Assembly: GCA_023213395.1 (NCBI GenBank)
Contig: CM041465.1
Span: forward strand, 87,675,741 to 87,739,740
Length of the DNA: 64,000 nt
Source of the DNA: Cycas panzhihuaensis
Lineage: Eukaryota > Cycadophyta
Reading direction: 5' to 3'
Shown: in pieces, positions 32,469-48,649 of the stretch
Layout of the letters: the number at the start of each line of letters is the position of its first letter
Numbering within the stretch: the first letter of the stretch is position 1
Notes under the pieces: generated by a model
What the model was told of the DNA's origin: nothing
Seen by the model: the letters and a program-made list of their open reading frames with translations, nothing else
Databases searched by the model: none
Made by a program: the position numbers and the translations under genes

Positions 32469-34986
32469 TGGACGCTACGCTACGGGATAACTACCTAACT
32501 GATAGGTGTGGGGGAGAGCGAATGGTGAAATGATAGAAGGCAGGACCTAAAAGGTGAGTAACTATCATGCAGAGCGCCCCGTGCACCGGAGCGCGAGTTC
32601 GGGATCTGCAATGGAGTATGGCTACTATCAGGTGACCCTTCACCGCTTCGAACAAGGGATGAAGGTGCGTAGGGCAAACCTGGGTTGACCTGGGGGTAGG
32701 ATCCTCCCACCCTTGGGTGGCCAGAAGGGGGGAAGAGAGGACCTAATGGAGATAGACCAAGAGCAAGCCTACACAACCTAACCGGGTACACGAGTGATGC
32801 GAGAAGCAAGGCACTTGTGTGGTTAAGGAGAGAGAAGGAAAGGTAGGGGAGAAGAGGGCTTCTACAATCTTTCCTACGAATCAGTAAGATGCATGTAACA
32901 AGACAAACGAATCGCAAACAAGTACCAAACCAATTTTCCCCTTTTATCTTTCAATGCGCTAATTCCTACAAGAAAAATAAAAGGCAGAAAGGAGGTAGCA
33001 AAGGGGGCGAACTGCGCACCGGACCGAGGGCGGCGTGATGAAGAAGCCTTCTCGAGGAGCACCCAACCACCGCCGCAATGTAATCGATACCTAGATGTTG
33101 CATGACGAAAGAGGGGCTTCCTTACCTTCCCGAAAATCACATGCTGCACTAAAGAAAGAAAGGAAGCACCAACTAATAAATGAAACATCATAAAAACATA
33201 ACGCATGCAAAGGTGCTTACCGGTAACGAGGCCAACGGGCGATGTTCTTCGCGCTTCCCAAATACCTCCAAGCAATAGCAGTCTCTCTCTCCCTTCCCAA
33301 AGGAAGAACACTAACATGCAACACAAAACTCTAACAATATATGCCTAAATAACATAAATGAGAATCTGAATATACATATGTTAGTGCTAATCCAACAACG
33401 AAAGTACCAAAAGAAAGAGACCAAGGTGAAAGTAGATGATTGGGTAAGCCTCGGAGTGGCCTACCTCCCGTAAATGGTGCCCTAACCTTCCCTCAAGAGC
33501 CACAAGGCAACGAGGATAAAGTCAAGAGCAAGGTCCGGAAACCAAGAAAAAAAAGGGCAAGGAGAGGCAAGGACACCCGCGGCTAACCGGATGCTACGAG
33601 GAGCAAACCGTGGGTGAGAAAAGAGAAAGGTGAAAAAACCAGCTGACTTATGGGTGATGCCCAAACTGAGCAAAAGGCCCCAAATCAACGCAACTTCAGA
33701 CAAAGACCGGTTTGGGCAACCAAAGGGAGTTTTAAACCCTTGTTGCAAGCCAAGGGCAAGACGGACGAGAGGGAGGCTTTGGAGGGCTTAGAGCTTAGGG
33801 AGCGTGGAAGGTGGTACTAATCCACCCAACTCCTCTCCAAAACCTATGCCACCCTCAACGCCACGCTTTGAGCAAAGAACGCAGTAAGAAGCACATAAAG
33901 AGTGGTATAACAGTCCTCAAAAGGGAGGAAAACCAACTCTCAAGAAACAAGCAAGAGCAAACAAACTTAAGCACAAATATCACAAGAAAAACCAGTACAA
34001 AACAAGGAATACCTGAAAAGGAGAGGCAAGGGGTTTGCCTCAGCCAAAGAGCAGTGAAGAGGGGCTGAGAACCCCACCCAGATAGCAGAGCAGTTTGAGA
34101 CCCCGCCACGGAGATGTGATGGGAAACACTGCACTGCACTTGCGTCGCGGGCAAAGATCAACTAGAAACCACTCCAAAGGAGCCCTCCAAGGCATTTGAG
34201 GGCCGGGAGAATGTCTCACCACGCCCAAAGGAGAGCAGTATGCTGAAGGAGGGACGCAGTCCGTGAAAGAAGCAGACGGGAGAAGAGCAGAAAGCAGATG
34301 ACGCTTCCTCGAGAGCAATTCAAAAGTGAGCCAAAAGAATCCTTGAAAATGAGCTAAAAGGGCTTAAGTACTCAAGCAAAACCCTAAAGCATGCGATTAG
34401 GCTCATGGAAGAGAAATACAGACGATCCACGTGGCGCTTCGCAATAAATGCGAAATTACCACTACGATTTTTAAAACAACTGAGACAACAGATCGTCTGA
34501 ATTTCGTGGTACCACGGATATTCCCAGGCCATACTTAAAAATCAAGCAGACGCACCTAGAGCTAAAAATAGGCCCACCAACCGCCCAGTCAGATGACCGA
34601 AAGGACTAATAGAAGGCTAAAACACCTACCCGGGAGCAGACAAGCTAATAAAACGGGTCAAAAGGAGCAAAAATAGGGCTTGAGTGGGGTGGCAAGTTGA
34701 CCAAACGATGATGAGTCATCACGCGGGCGGAGGTGGCGCAAACCTAGTGGATCTAGGAGCGAGGAGGGCAGATGCGGGAAGTAATATGGTCACCAGGGTA
34801 CCACACTCGCTAGGAGTGTGCCCCTACTATAGTCGTCATAGGCTAAAATAAGTGTGGACGACTATAAGGTCGCCCACAAAGTCATACACATGCAGATACA
34901 CAAGCAAACATCCAGTAAAAGAAAGCGATGATAATGCGAGACATACCGCACTTACCTCAAGCTCGGTGATTCCAGATCCGGAAACA
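32469..34986 (-). repeat. 5' LTR of E2 (right)
   Basis: Copy of 18578-21161, 2518 bases. It begins (plus strand) TGGACGCTACG and ends CCGGAAACA at the microsatellite. Relative to the left copy it lacks many one- to ten-base pieces, often at CAG/CTG or CCGG spots. Confidence 0.85.
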
Positions 34987-36898
<1,912 letters not shown>

Positions 36899-39100
36899 TG
36901 TAACATAGAATATGAAACCCACCCGCTAACACTATACGAGTAGTAAGAACTAGTAGTGTTGAGGTTATAGGTAACAAAATAGAGACATGGCTAGATATGA
37001 CTACTTTTCCAAATGGAATTATCATGGTTTCCAAGAGTATTATTGACTTGTACACTCCAGATGTGGTATCCAAAATTAATGCTATAGAGTAGGAAGAGAG
37101 TGTAGTTAATCTACCACAAATTTCTAAGCAAAGCAGGACCATTACTTGAGATATCCCCTAGTAAATAGAACCTCATATACAAGAAAGCGCACAACTAGAA
37201 AAAGATATAGAAGAAAACCATCTTTTATCATAAGAGTAGGACAAGACATAATTATAGGAGACACAAGCCATAGAAATAGTGGATGATAACACTTAACCTG
37301 ATTTGTAGGTTGAGACACCATATGAAGATGTTAACCAATCATCCACATTAAATCCTTGGGTGGTAGAATATATCAAGGGCCGAAGGATAGATTTACAAAA
37401 GATCTAGGTATTATCCTTCTATTAAGTGATTGAAGGATGCTTCTATTAACAGAGAAAATAAGACAAAACACTATGGAATGCTATCGTAAAAGGTAAGAAA
37501 CATGTAATGAAGGATGATTATGCAATTGAGTCTATAGAGTTACATATGACCATTGAGTAGATAGTGAAAGATGAGGTTCAATTTCTACAATTATAATTAC
37601 AAAGCATGATGTAGAAAAATGAGGATTTAAGAGTAACAAATCTAGTCTTAAATGAAAAGGTGAAACATCTCACATAGCTATAAGAAAGAATGCTTATGCA
37701 TTCTCTATAAGATGGAGCTAAAGAAGTAATAAAGAAAATGCACAGTAATATAGCGAAAGGTGGAAGGGCTTTGTAAGTTATATAGTCTTTAATAGAGATG
37801 TTTATGGAGGATAATAATTAGGTAGCCCCACATCGATGGGATTTTATGAATTGATTGTTTATGTTAAAGAAAAGAAGAAGAAAACTTAAGCAGGTTTCTG
37901 TAAGGGTTTAGATCACTTTTGAAAATAAGTTACAAGAGTCTAGCAAGTTTGGCATTTTCAAACAACAAGTGTCCAAGCTCGGTGCTTAGGATAACCTGGG
38001 AAAGAAATTTATATAAAAATAGTAGCACACGTTAAGTACAACTTTAGACAAAGCTAAATTATTAATTGAAGGTGTCAAGGAGATGGAAGAAGTGATGGAA
38101 CATTTGTTATTTGAGGTAAAGCCCTTGACTAATGAGTATGATGCTTGTCCTTTATACAAAAGGCACTTATGAGCAAGCAAGAGTTTGTCAAAACTTGAAA
38201 TGAGGAGATAAAAGAAAGTTGTGAAGAAGTTTAACTTTGACCAAGAAATTGAGCCCAATGAATAGACTTTACAAATATTGAAACAGGGATTTTAGCATAT
38301 AGTCCTCTAGGGTCTAATTGTAAGAGAGAGGCAAAGGCTTACCCTATTAGAGGGGAGCATACAATTGATTAACCTATAAGTAATCCCCCTCCTATGATAA
38401 AAATTAAAAACCAAGATGGGTGACTCAATAGTAGAAAAAGGAACCTAGGGTTAGTAAAAGGAACTTAGTGTTAGTAAAGGATAAACAAAGGAATTAGGTC
38501 TAAAATATTTATTTATGTATAGTTGGAGGGCTAAATATTAAGAATCAACTAGTAAAGAGTGTTGATTAGACTGCTAAAGGGTAGGTGCACTTTGAATTAA
38601 TATGCCTTAATTGCTATAACAAGAAGAAATATGCAAGAAAGAACCACGAACCCTTATTAATTAATGATTAAGTTGTCGAATACATTCAAGCCCCAATGAA
38701 TAGAACATGAAGATATAAGAAGAGGATGTAAAGAAAAAAGATTAACTTTTATTTGAAGCCCAATGGTATTTAATTACTTGTCTTCCCTCTTTTCCATTCT
38801 TTTATTTATTGGAGTCTAATGGCATGTCATCCCTCTTTAGGTTGCATTTTACAAAGGTAAACACACATAGGGATCTTGAGTCATGGGGAGAAGCCAACAA
38901 TAATAGAGATGTCGAATGGGCTATAGTTATAAAGCATAAAGAGTTTGTCATTCCTTAATTAAGGATTACTTTGTAGTTTATTATAGGATTTTATGTAGCT
39001 CTGCTCCTATTTTTGTTGCAAACTCACTACCCTTGAATATTTGAATGTAATGCAAGTTCTTTTAGCATTGTTAGTGTAATTTGTAAGATATTATGATATT
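36899..39100 (+). repeat. Duplicated 2.2 kb unit, copy B
   Basis: Second copy of 16271-18460, same orientation, bordered on both sides by microsatellite. It starts at TGTAACATAGAATATGAAAC. Its 5' junction replaces the upstream coding sequence (15052-16270) with repeat. Confidence 0.9.
36901..38460 (+). pseudogene. Unrecognised stop-riddled frame, partial second copy
   Basis: Same frame as at 16271-17815. Most stops are shared with copy A, but some differ both ways. Copy B keeps CAG where A has TAG (KQGF near 38282) and CGA where A has TGA (KGRRI near 37380). It has TAG where A has CAG (after DL near 37305 and after DNN near 37819). This shows ancestral Gln and Arg codons and independent decay. 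The N-terminal part is absent. Confidence 0.55.
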
Positions 39101-40732
<1,632 letters not shown>

Positions 40733-40915
40733 ATTCTAATATGGGACATAGCTAAAGAGAGGCCAAAACTTCATACAAAGTTTGATTCCTTATGGTTGGG
40801 ACCATTCACTATTGCTAAAATAATTAGAGGGAAGGCATTTATATTAAAAATTAATGCAGTAGAGTAGTTACTAATTCTAGTAAATGGGTAGTTCCTTAAA
40901 ACCTTCTTTTAACTA
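40733..40915 (+). pseudogene. C-terminal end of a Ty3/gypsy integrase
   Basis: The frame reads [40 protein letters not shown], then ILVNG-stop-FLKTFF. This is the C-terminal domain of gypsy integrases (KFxxLWxGPFxI...G...L, VNGxxLKxFF) and compares with VNGMFLKKFY at the end of E2 pol. It belongs to a further gypsy element on the + strand whose upstream part has been replaced by the microsatellite. TAG codons stand at Gln positions. Confidence 0.7.
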
Positions 40916-41689
40916 GAATGAAAATGAATCCCCATGATAAATGTTGGATATAAAGCTTTCCTTTGCTACATAGTATAAACGTAAATTTTAGTTTCCAATA
41001 GAAAATATTAGAAGGAAATTTTTTGAATTCTAAATAAATATTTTATGTTATCAACAAGAGGTGGTTCAAAGTAAGGAGATTAGCACCATGTAAATAGTGT
41101 CTCTAAAATTTTGCTTAAAAATTTATATCTGCATCAAGAGGGGCTAAGGATTTGATTTTATTATTTTTGTTTAAAATAGATGCTTCATTAAATAGAAAGA
41201 AAATACAAAAATAATAGAGAGATAATATCATCCATTCTATTTTATAGATAAGTATTTAGTATAAAAAACATCCATATAAGAGTAACACATAGACATGCAT
41301 GACTAACAATAAAGAATTAAGATTCCCTCTAACTACCTCTAATAGGAGGAGTGCTAGCACCCTAGCCATCATCTCCCTTATTAAGAGGATCCTTTTGTAC
41401 CTTCTACCCATTGTGGGTGGTGGACTTAATGGAAATTGAAGGTATATGAGAGCAAAATGATGAAAACAAGGAGTAAGAATAGACATAATAATCCATGAGG
41501 AGGGTGGTGTTGATGAACACTAGGTTATTTGAACCCCATAGATAAATAGGTGGGATTTAAAATCTTTGGTATACCTCTTAAGATCCACCACCACTTAGCA
41601 TTGACAAATGCTGAAGAGAGAGAGTTACCTTATCTTGTTATCTAAAGATATGAGAAATAGCCCCAATGTGGGCATTATCCCAACATTTC
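40916..41689. other. AT-rich, no gene seen; may include the 3' LTR of C1
   Basis: No domain is readable. C1 pol (minus) ends near 41690, so its 3' LTR should lie here, but no second copy was found within the window to define it. Confidence 0.4.
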
Positions 41690-42610
41690 TCCCCATAATA
41701 CTCATTTGAGAAGACTTTAAGCTTATTTATAAATTTGATGAATTTTATTTTGTTAAGTTCCTTTATGAAGATATCTTCCACGTAATCCTCTATACCATAA
41801 TAGGCCAACTTTAACTCACCTTACTACATTAGCTCTTTAATAAAGTGATGTATTTCTATGTGCTTTATCTTACTATAAAACACTAGATTCTTAATCATCT
41901 TAATTACACTTTAGTTATTATAAAATAGTTGTGTGGGATTAATTTGTTACTTTTGTAAAATTTGAAGCAATCTTCTAAGCCAAACTATCTCACAAGCCAT
42001 TACTAAATTTACCTTATACTCTTCTTTTGTAGTAAAGAGGGATAAAGTGTTTATTTCTTTGAACTCTATGTTATTATTATTGTACCAAAACTAAAGGCAT
42101 AACCTAGAGTAGACTTCCTCTCATCTACATAACCTACCCAGTCTGAGTTTGTATAACCAATCAACCTGTAATTCCCTAATGACCTATAATGTAGACCATA
42201 GTCAATAGTTCCTCTAAGATACCTAAGAATCCTTTTGGTTGCTTACTAAAGTTTTATCTTACTAACTATATACCCGAAAACTATACTAACTATATGCATA
42301 ATATTTAGTTGAGTCAAAATCAAGTAAATAAGGCTCTCAATCAACTACTTATAAGGTGTAGGATCAATTGACCAAACTCCTCATATTTAGATAATTTCAA
42401 CTCAACTTTTACTAGTGTTGTAACTTGCTTATAATTAGCCATGTTAAATTTGTATAATATATCCAATGTGTATTTCCTTTGTGATATAAATATTTTCTTT
42501 TCATCTTACCATACTTCAATACTTTAAAAAAGATACATAAATATAAAATCAATTATTTCAAACTCTTTGCATATATCTTTCTTAAATTTTTGAGATAGGT
42601 TGTCATAATG
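41690..42610 (-). pseudogene. C1 RT C-terminus and RNase H
   Basis: Minus strand. FISQRKYTLDILYKFNMANY (end of copia RT), then IDYGLHYRSLGNYRLIGYTN, SDWVGYVDERKSTLGYAF (RNase H start with the catalytic D). After shifts, IKNLVFYSKIKHIEIHHHF and YGIEDYVEDIFIKEL correspond to the usual KHIDIRYHFIRE and DQVADIFTKPL. Many stops. Confidence 0.7.
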
Positions 42611-42616
42611 CCAAGT

Positions 42617-43062
42617 TGTGAGAATAGGTACAAGCACAATATCATAGGATCAAATAAATAAATATACGCAGGAAAAATCTGACATTGCACATGTACACAT
42701 GATGTGACAGGTGGAAAACCCCTTCTAGGGAAGAAAAACCACCACCTAATCTAAAATTTTATTAAGATCAGAAGCTATACATAAAACCATAATAAACATA
42801 CCCTCTACACAAGAAACCAGCCTTTGAAATAGGCTTTGGACAATCTTCTAGATTCTCAGAACCACCTCCTTGAATCTAGAAGAAGGTATTAATAATAAGA
42901 AATGTTCGTTGAAATGGGTAGTTTATGCATTTCAACGACCTTTCACATAATAATTAAATAATATAAATTATTAACTTTAAACCTTTGAATCACTTAAATG
43001 TTTATTTAGACACGTGATTAAAATATAACATAACAATAAAAGTAACATTAATAATCCTAACA
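42617..43062 (-). repeat. 3' LTR of C2 (left)
   Basis: 446 bases, TGTGAGAATAGG...AATCCTAACA on the plus strand, matching 49525-49970 without indels. Confidence 0.92.
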
Positions 43063-43071
43063 TCCCCCTTT
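43063..43071 (-). other. Polypurine tract of C2
   Basis: Plus TCCCCCTTT, i.e. AAAGGGGGA on the minus strand, abuts the LTR. Confidence 0.75.
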
Positions 43072-43109
43072 AATATTAGCTTTTATAATATAGAAAATGA
43101 AGGTCTTCA

Positions 43110-46100
43110 TCACGTTGATCCCCCTTTGATGGAGACTTCTTTTATCTTTAACAAATCTTGTAGGTTTAAAAACTTGACTTCAGTTAAAAACTTTGTGAGT
43201 ATGTTAGTAACATGTAGATCTATAGGACAATAAGATAAATGAACAATATTATTAGTAACAAGATTACGAATAAAATGCTGATGTAATACTATATGTTTAG
43301 TTTAAGAATATACAACTGGATTTGTTGCAATAGCAATGACACCTTGATTATCAACTTTAAGTTCTATATACGAGTTAGGAGACAGATCAATTTTATTTAG
43401 AAGAGATTTGAGCCAAAGTGCTTCTTTGCTGGCTTCAACAAATGCTCCATATTCAGCTTTAATCATTGATAGATCTAGTACCTACATTTTCTTACTAAAC
43501 CAAGTAATAGGTGAAGAATCTATAAAAAATATATAACCTGATATAGACTTACGATCATTTGTATCACATGCCCAATTTGAATTAGTATATCTTATTAAAG
43601 TTAGAGGTTTACTATAAATATTATAAGTTAGTCCATAAAAAATAGTATTATGAAGATATCGTAATATACATTTAGTAGCTTTTCAATGTGATTCATATAG
43701 TTTTTGTATATAACGTGAACATAAAGCGACATCATAAGATATGTCAGGGTGGGTATGAGTTAAATAAATAAGACTACTAATTAGTTGTTTATATAAGGTT
43801 GGATCACATAAAGGTGTTGAACAATCAGTAGATAGTTTTAATCCTGATTGTAATAGATTAGACATGGGTTTAGCATTTTCCATGTTAAACTGGTTAATCA
43901 AGTCTAAGATATAATTTGGTTGAGATATAGTTATTTTTGAATCATGTTGATAAATTTGTAATCTAAGAAAATAATGTAAAAGACCTAGATCAGTTATTTC
44001 AAATTTATTCGTTAAAGTAGTTTTTAAGTGATGAATATTATTTGTTGATGATCTAGTGATGATGATATTATCAACATACATGATTAAAATGGTAATATTT
44101 TCATTTTCACATTTGAAATAAAGATTTGGATCACTAATACATCTAGTGTATCAAATTTGAATTAGATAATCATCAACTTTAATGTACCAAGCTCGAGGAG
44201 CTTGTTTTAATCCATAAATAGATTTCTTTAGTTTATAAACTAAATTAGGATTATCAATAAAGTTAGGTGGCTGAGACATGTAAATCTCTTCTTTGAGATC
44301 CCCATTCAGAAATGCGTTTTTTATGGATTTCTCAACCAAACTTGGCTGCGAGAACAATAATTATTTTAATCATATTCATCTTTGCAGCAGGGGCAAAGGT
44401 TTTGTTATAATCTATGCCATCTATTTGAGAAAATCCTTTTGTGACTAGATGAGCTTTATATTTTTCAACTACACCTATTGAGTTGTATTTAGTTCTATAA
44501 GCCCTTACAATAACTATGTTTTTCCCATGGGAGCTAAGATTAGATCCCAAGTTGAATTCTTGATTAAAGCATCAAATTCAACTTGCATAGTTTCTTGCCA
44601 TATAAGAATATTGCCACCTTGTTTAAAGGTTTTAAGATCATTATTGTCCATTATTTTGGCCATCAAGGCATAGTTAGCATGTAATTTTTGGGTACATGTT
44701 TGCCTAGTATCTAAAGAATTACCTACATTAGATCCAACGTCAACAAATATTTTCTTTGCCCATACAGGCTATTTGTTAGTAACTGTTTTTATAGTTATAG
44801 GTTGATTTGAGGAACTAGCTTGAGAAGAAGAGTCTATATCAGTAGGTTCAATTAGAGTCTAATTCTGGACTTGAGCAAATAAAGATTCTATGATTTCAGG
44901 ATCAACTTGTTTGTCGGAGGGGTCAACCAAACAGATGTTGGTTAACATATTTTCAACTGGAAGTTCTACATAAGTAGAAGTTGAAGAAGATCATTCTTCA
45001 TCAAATATGACATCACGCAAAATTAAAATTTGATGTGTGACTGGATCCAAAAGTTTATAAGCTTTACTTTCTTCATTGTATCCAACAAAGATGTATTTTT
45101 TACTTTTAGGATCTAGTTTCTTACATTTTTCTTTGGGAATATGTCCCCACATAATATTTACTAAGATTTATAAATGATTGACTAAGGGTTTTCTTCTAGA
45201 CCATTTTTATTCTGGAGTAACATTTTGTAAGCATTTACTAGGTAAACAATTTAGTAGATAGTTGAAGCAGTTAATTGCTTCTACCCATAACTTTAGGTCA
45301 AGGTTCTTTGCATGTAATATGCAATGAGTCATCTCAACAAGAGTGCGGTTCTTACATTTAGTAACACCATTTTGATGAGGAGTATATGCAATAGAATGCT
45401 AAAATTAAATTTCGTATAGGAAATAAATTTGCCACTTAAGTATTCCTTTGCATTATCAGATCTAAAAAATTTAATTTTTGGCTTTGATTGGTTCTCAACA
45501 AGCATTTTGAATTCAATGAAAATATCAAACACTTGACTACATGTTTTGAGTGTGTAAACCTAATATTTCCTGAAAAAATCATCAATAAACATGATAAAAT
45601 AACGAGAGCTAGAGTATGAAGTTACATGAAATAGTCTACATATGTCAGAGTGAACAAGTTCAAGTGGAACTTTCACTTTGAATTAGGCTTTATGTGGAAA
45701 AGGATCCATGTGTTGCTTACCTATTACATAGGCTTCGCAGACATCATAAACAGTATTTAAAGATGGAAGACCATGAACCATGTCATGTCCTTTTAGGTAT
45801 TAAAGTTTGCCATAACTTGTATGGCTAAATCATGCATGCCAAAGTTTACTAACTGAGTCAAATTTGGCTATGAAGGCATTGAAGGGTTTTGTTTTATTAT
45901 TTTGCAAACTTATTAAACTATAAAGACCTGTACTATGATCAACAGGTCCAGAGGCAATACATTTAAATTTGTTTAATGGCTTTTTAATAATAAATTTATC
46001 TTTCCAGAATTTGACGACAAGGTCTTTTTAGTAGATTTGGTAAACTGAGAGTAAGTTTGGTAACAAACCTGGTACGTAAAAGATGTCCTTTATTGAACTG

Positions 46101-47260
46101 TCTTTTAAAGTCACGTCACTTGATCCTTTTACTTTAAGTTGGGTTTCACTTCCAAAAGAAATCTCTTCTTCATAGTTAGTTTCAGATTGATAAATGGATA
46201 AGTTTTTTTGGTGTCCTGTCATGTGATGGGATGTACTAGAGTCAAGAATCCATTATGATGGTTGATTAGTTGGGGCAACAAATGCAGAAGTTGTTGCTAT
46301 TAGTAAATGATTATGAGTTTGTTGTTGATTTTATGGTCATGATTGAGGTCGATTTTACAATTCTTTGGAAGCTTTCCATGCTTTTGAATTTATTCTACTC
46401 CTATAGACATCAATAGTATGGCCTCTTTTATGACAATAGACACAACTAGTGTTCAGAGAAGGATTTACATTGTTCCGATTAGAAAATGATTGATTAGGAG
46501 TATTCTGATGTTTAAATGGACTAGAATATTTAATATTATTTTGAGAGTTAGGTGATGAACCTTTATGAGGTTTCTAAAATTTTGGATTACTATTAAAATT
46601 ATTCTGATATTTATTTTTATTTTGTGGCTTAGTTTTGGAAAATAAAGCCTGAGAAGTATCTTTTAATATGCCTGTCTAAATTAATATCATTTGATGTTCT
46701 ATCAGTTGGTTTGTCAACTAAATAAATGTTATAGAAGGATTGTCAGCTTGTTGTTTGGTTGTTTTAAAAAAAAAAAAATGTTTTGGTAATTTATTTATTA
46801 CAAGATGAATGAGCATATCATCATCTTTAGCATAAGTGATTATTTTTTCAGTATCACCTACTTTAGTTTTAGATTTAATACAATTACTAGGTCTTTATTA
46901 ATTAGTTGAATTTTACATAAAAAATCCCCAACCTTAGAAAAATTATTATAATTAAGGTCATACAGTTATTGTTCTAAGACAACTACTTGACGTGTATCGA
47001 CCTTATCATATTTTTCTTGCAGAGTTTTCTAGACAATGGCAAGATCATCTTTTTCAAAAAATTGTCGACTGATTTCTGGTGAAAGTAAGTTCAATATAGT
47101 GCCTAATGCTGAATCTGAGTTCATCAGATATAGCATATAACCTTTTGTAGTTTTATATTTTGGTTTTTTTAAATTCACATGTTACATATTGCTATATCTT
47201 TTGCTATTTAAGCTGATGGAATATGTGATTCCTCCAGTCGGCATAATTTGGGTCGGTTAA
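43110..47260 (-). pseudogene. C2 gag-pol remnant (copia polyprotein)
   Basis: Domains in copia order on the minus strand. Gag (47260-46460): LGTILNLLSPEISRQFFEKD, LQEKYDKVDTRQVVVLEQ. Zinc knuckle CVYCHKRGHTIDVY near 46430 with the last Cys lost. Protease WILDSSTSHHMTGH (DSG changed to DSS). Integrase: FIMFIDDFFRKY, FFRSDNAKEYLSGKFI and, in another frame, HQNGV. RT: YNSIGVVEKYKAHLVTKGFS, KNAFLNGDLKEEIYMSQPP, YGLKQAPRAWY, MYVDNIII (YVDD changed to YVDN). RNase H: SGYIFFIDSSPITWFSKK, IKAEYGAFVEASKEALWL. It ends KIKEVSIKGGST at TGA 43112-43110. Stops and several shifts disable it. Confidence 0.85.
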
Positions 47261-47299
47261 AACTGGAATTAGAACGCAGGTGGTTATCCCTGACATTAA

Positions 47300-48640
47300 A
47301 GCCATATTGGGAATTATAGAGTTTGATTATAGATTAAAAGATATAAGAGTAGGTGAAAAAATAATCACTTAGTAAGGTTACTAAACATCAGATTAACATT
47401 TCATAAGCATAATTGAAAACTAAAAATCATAGTAGGATGAATTAATACTTTTTCTTTAAAAAAAAATAAATTACATGTTTCCAAATAAATAGTCCTCTTT
47501 AACTTTTTAAAAAATAAATAGTCCCCCTTAATAAAGTAGGTTTTTACTTTATAATTAGATTCCTTTATTATTATTTTACTATTGTTGATTAGCAAATAAA
47601 GGAGAAATATATTAATTTAAAAGAAAATTTTATTGATTATTAAAAAATAATTCTAGTGTTGAAAGGTATTTAATTTCTAAACATGAAATTTATAAAAAGT
47701 TTTTATTTATTAAAAAAGAGAGTTTAATTAGAAAAGAATATTAATAATATTGTTATAGGGGAAACACTATAATGAAGGTGATAAAGTAAATAAAAAGGAG
47801 ATAATATCCTAATTGGAGTAGTTAATTTATTTAATTACCTTAATTTGTAAGATGTTTATATATATATAAGGGGATTAACAATAAAAGGTAATCAAAGAGG
47901 GATGTATTGATTAGCCTCAGTTAATTAAGCTTTATTTTTAAAAGAGTATATGTATATACATGTATTTATAAAAAGGATTATAAATACCTTATATTATAAT
48001 AAAGAAAGAATTAATTTTTAAGAAGAAGTGAAGGGGAATGGTTTGTTTGTATATCAATTATAGTGTAGTAGTGATAAAAAAAGTTGAATATCAAATATAA
48101 TAAAAAAGGTTTAATGAGATGTTAGGGGGAAATTTAACAAGTATGAAAATAAAATAAGGGAAGAGTTGATTTGTAAATCAAATTTTATAAGGAAGGGGTT
48201 TAAATTTATCCTAAAGTTTATTATATTGAATATATTTAATTGATTATAAAGAAAAATATTAATACATTAAGATAATTATGTTGATTTGTGAATCAAATGT
48301 AATAGAAGGGGAGAGAAAGATGTTGATTTAGTTTTGAAATGTAATAAGAGAGGGTTTGTTTATATACTAATTATAATGGAAGAAATTTACATAAAGTATG
48401 GGGGGACTATTTATTTTATTTTATTAAACAAACATTATAGGGGGAGAATTTAAAAAAATATAGGGGAAGGGAGGCTAAGTTAAAATTAGCCTTAGTTTAT
48501 ATATATATAAATATAGATATAGATATAACTATATATATATATATAAAGGTCAAAACTTGGTCCTGACAGAGTTACTTGATTTATAAAAAAAAATGGAATG
48601 AAAAAAGAATTAGGGTCCGAGAGACCCTACCTACTTGTTA
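47300..48640. other. C2 leader, AT-rich, no gene seen
   Basis: Very AT-rich, with poly-A and TATA runs, between the captured gene piece and gag. No coding signal on either strand. Confidence 0.55.
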
Positions 48641-48649
48641 GCGATTTCT

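Larger units (their letters stand above)
18578..34986 (-). mobile_element. E2: Tat-like Ty3/gypsy LTR retrotransposon with antisense PMD gene
   Basis: A 16.4 kb element with 2.5 kb direct LTRs at both ends, TG...CA termini, a primer site inside the right LTR, and gag, protease, RT, RNase H and integrase in that order on the minus strand. Downstream of integrase comes a PMD gene on the plus strand, then a second RNase H on the minus strand. The extra RNase H and the TGGCGAC...TGGGGAC primer site fit the Tat lineage. There is no extra ORF between primer site and gag, unlike Ogre. The 5 bp flanks (GTATG left, AGATG right) agree in three of five bases. They lie in a microsatellite, so the duplication is not conclusive. 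Confidence 0.85.
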
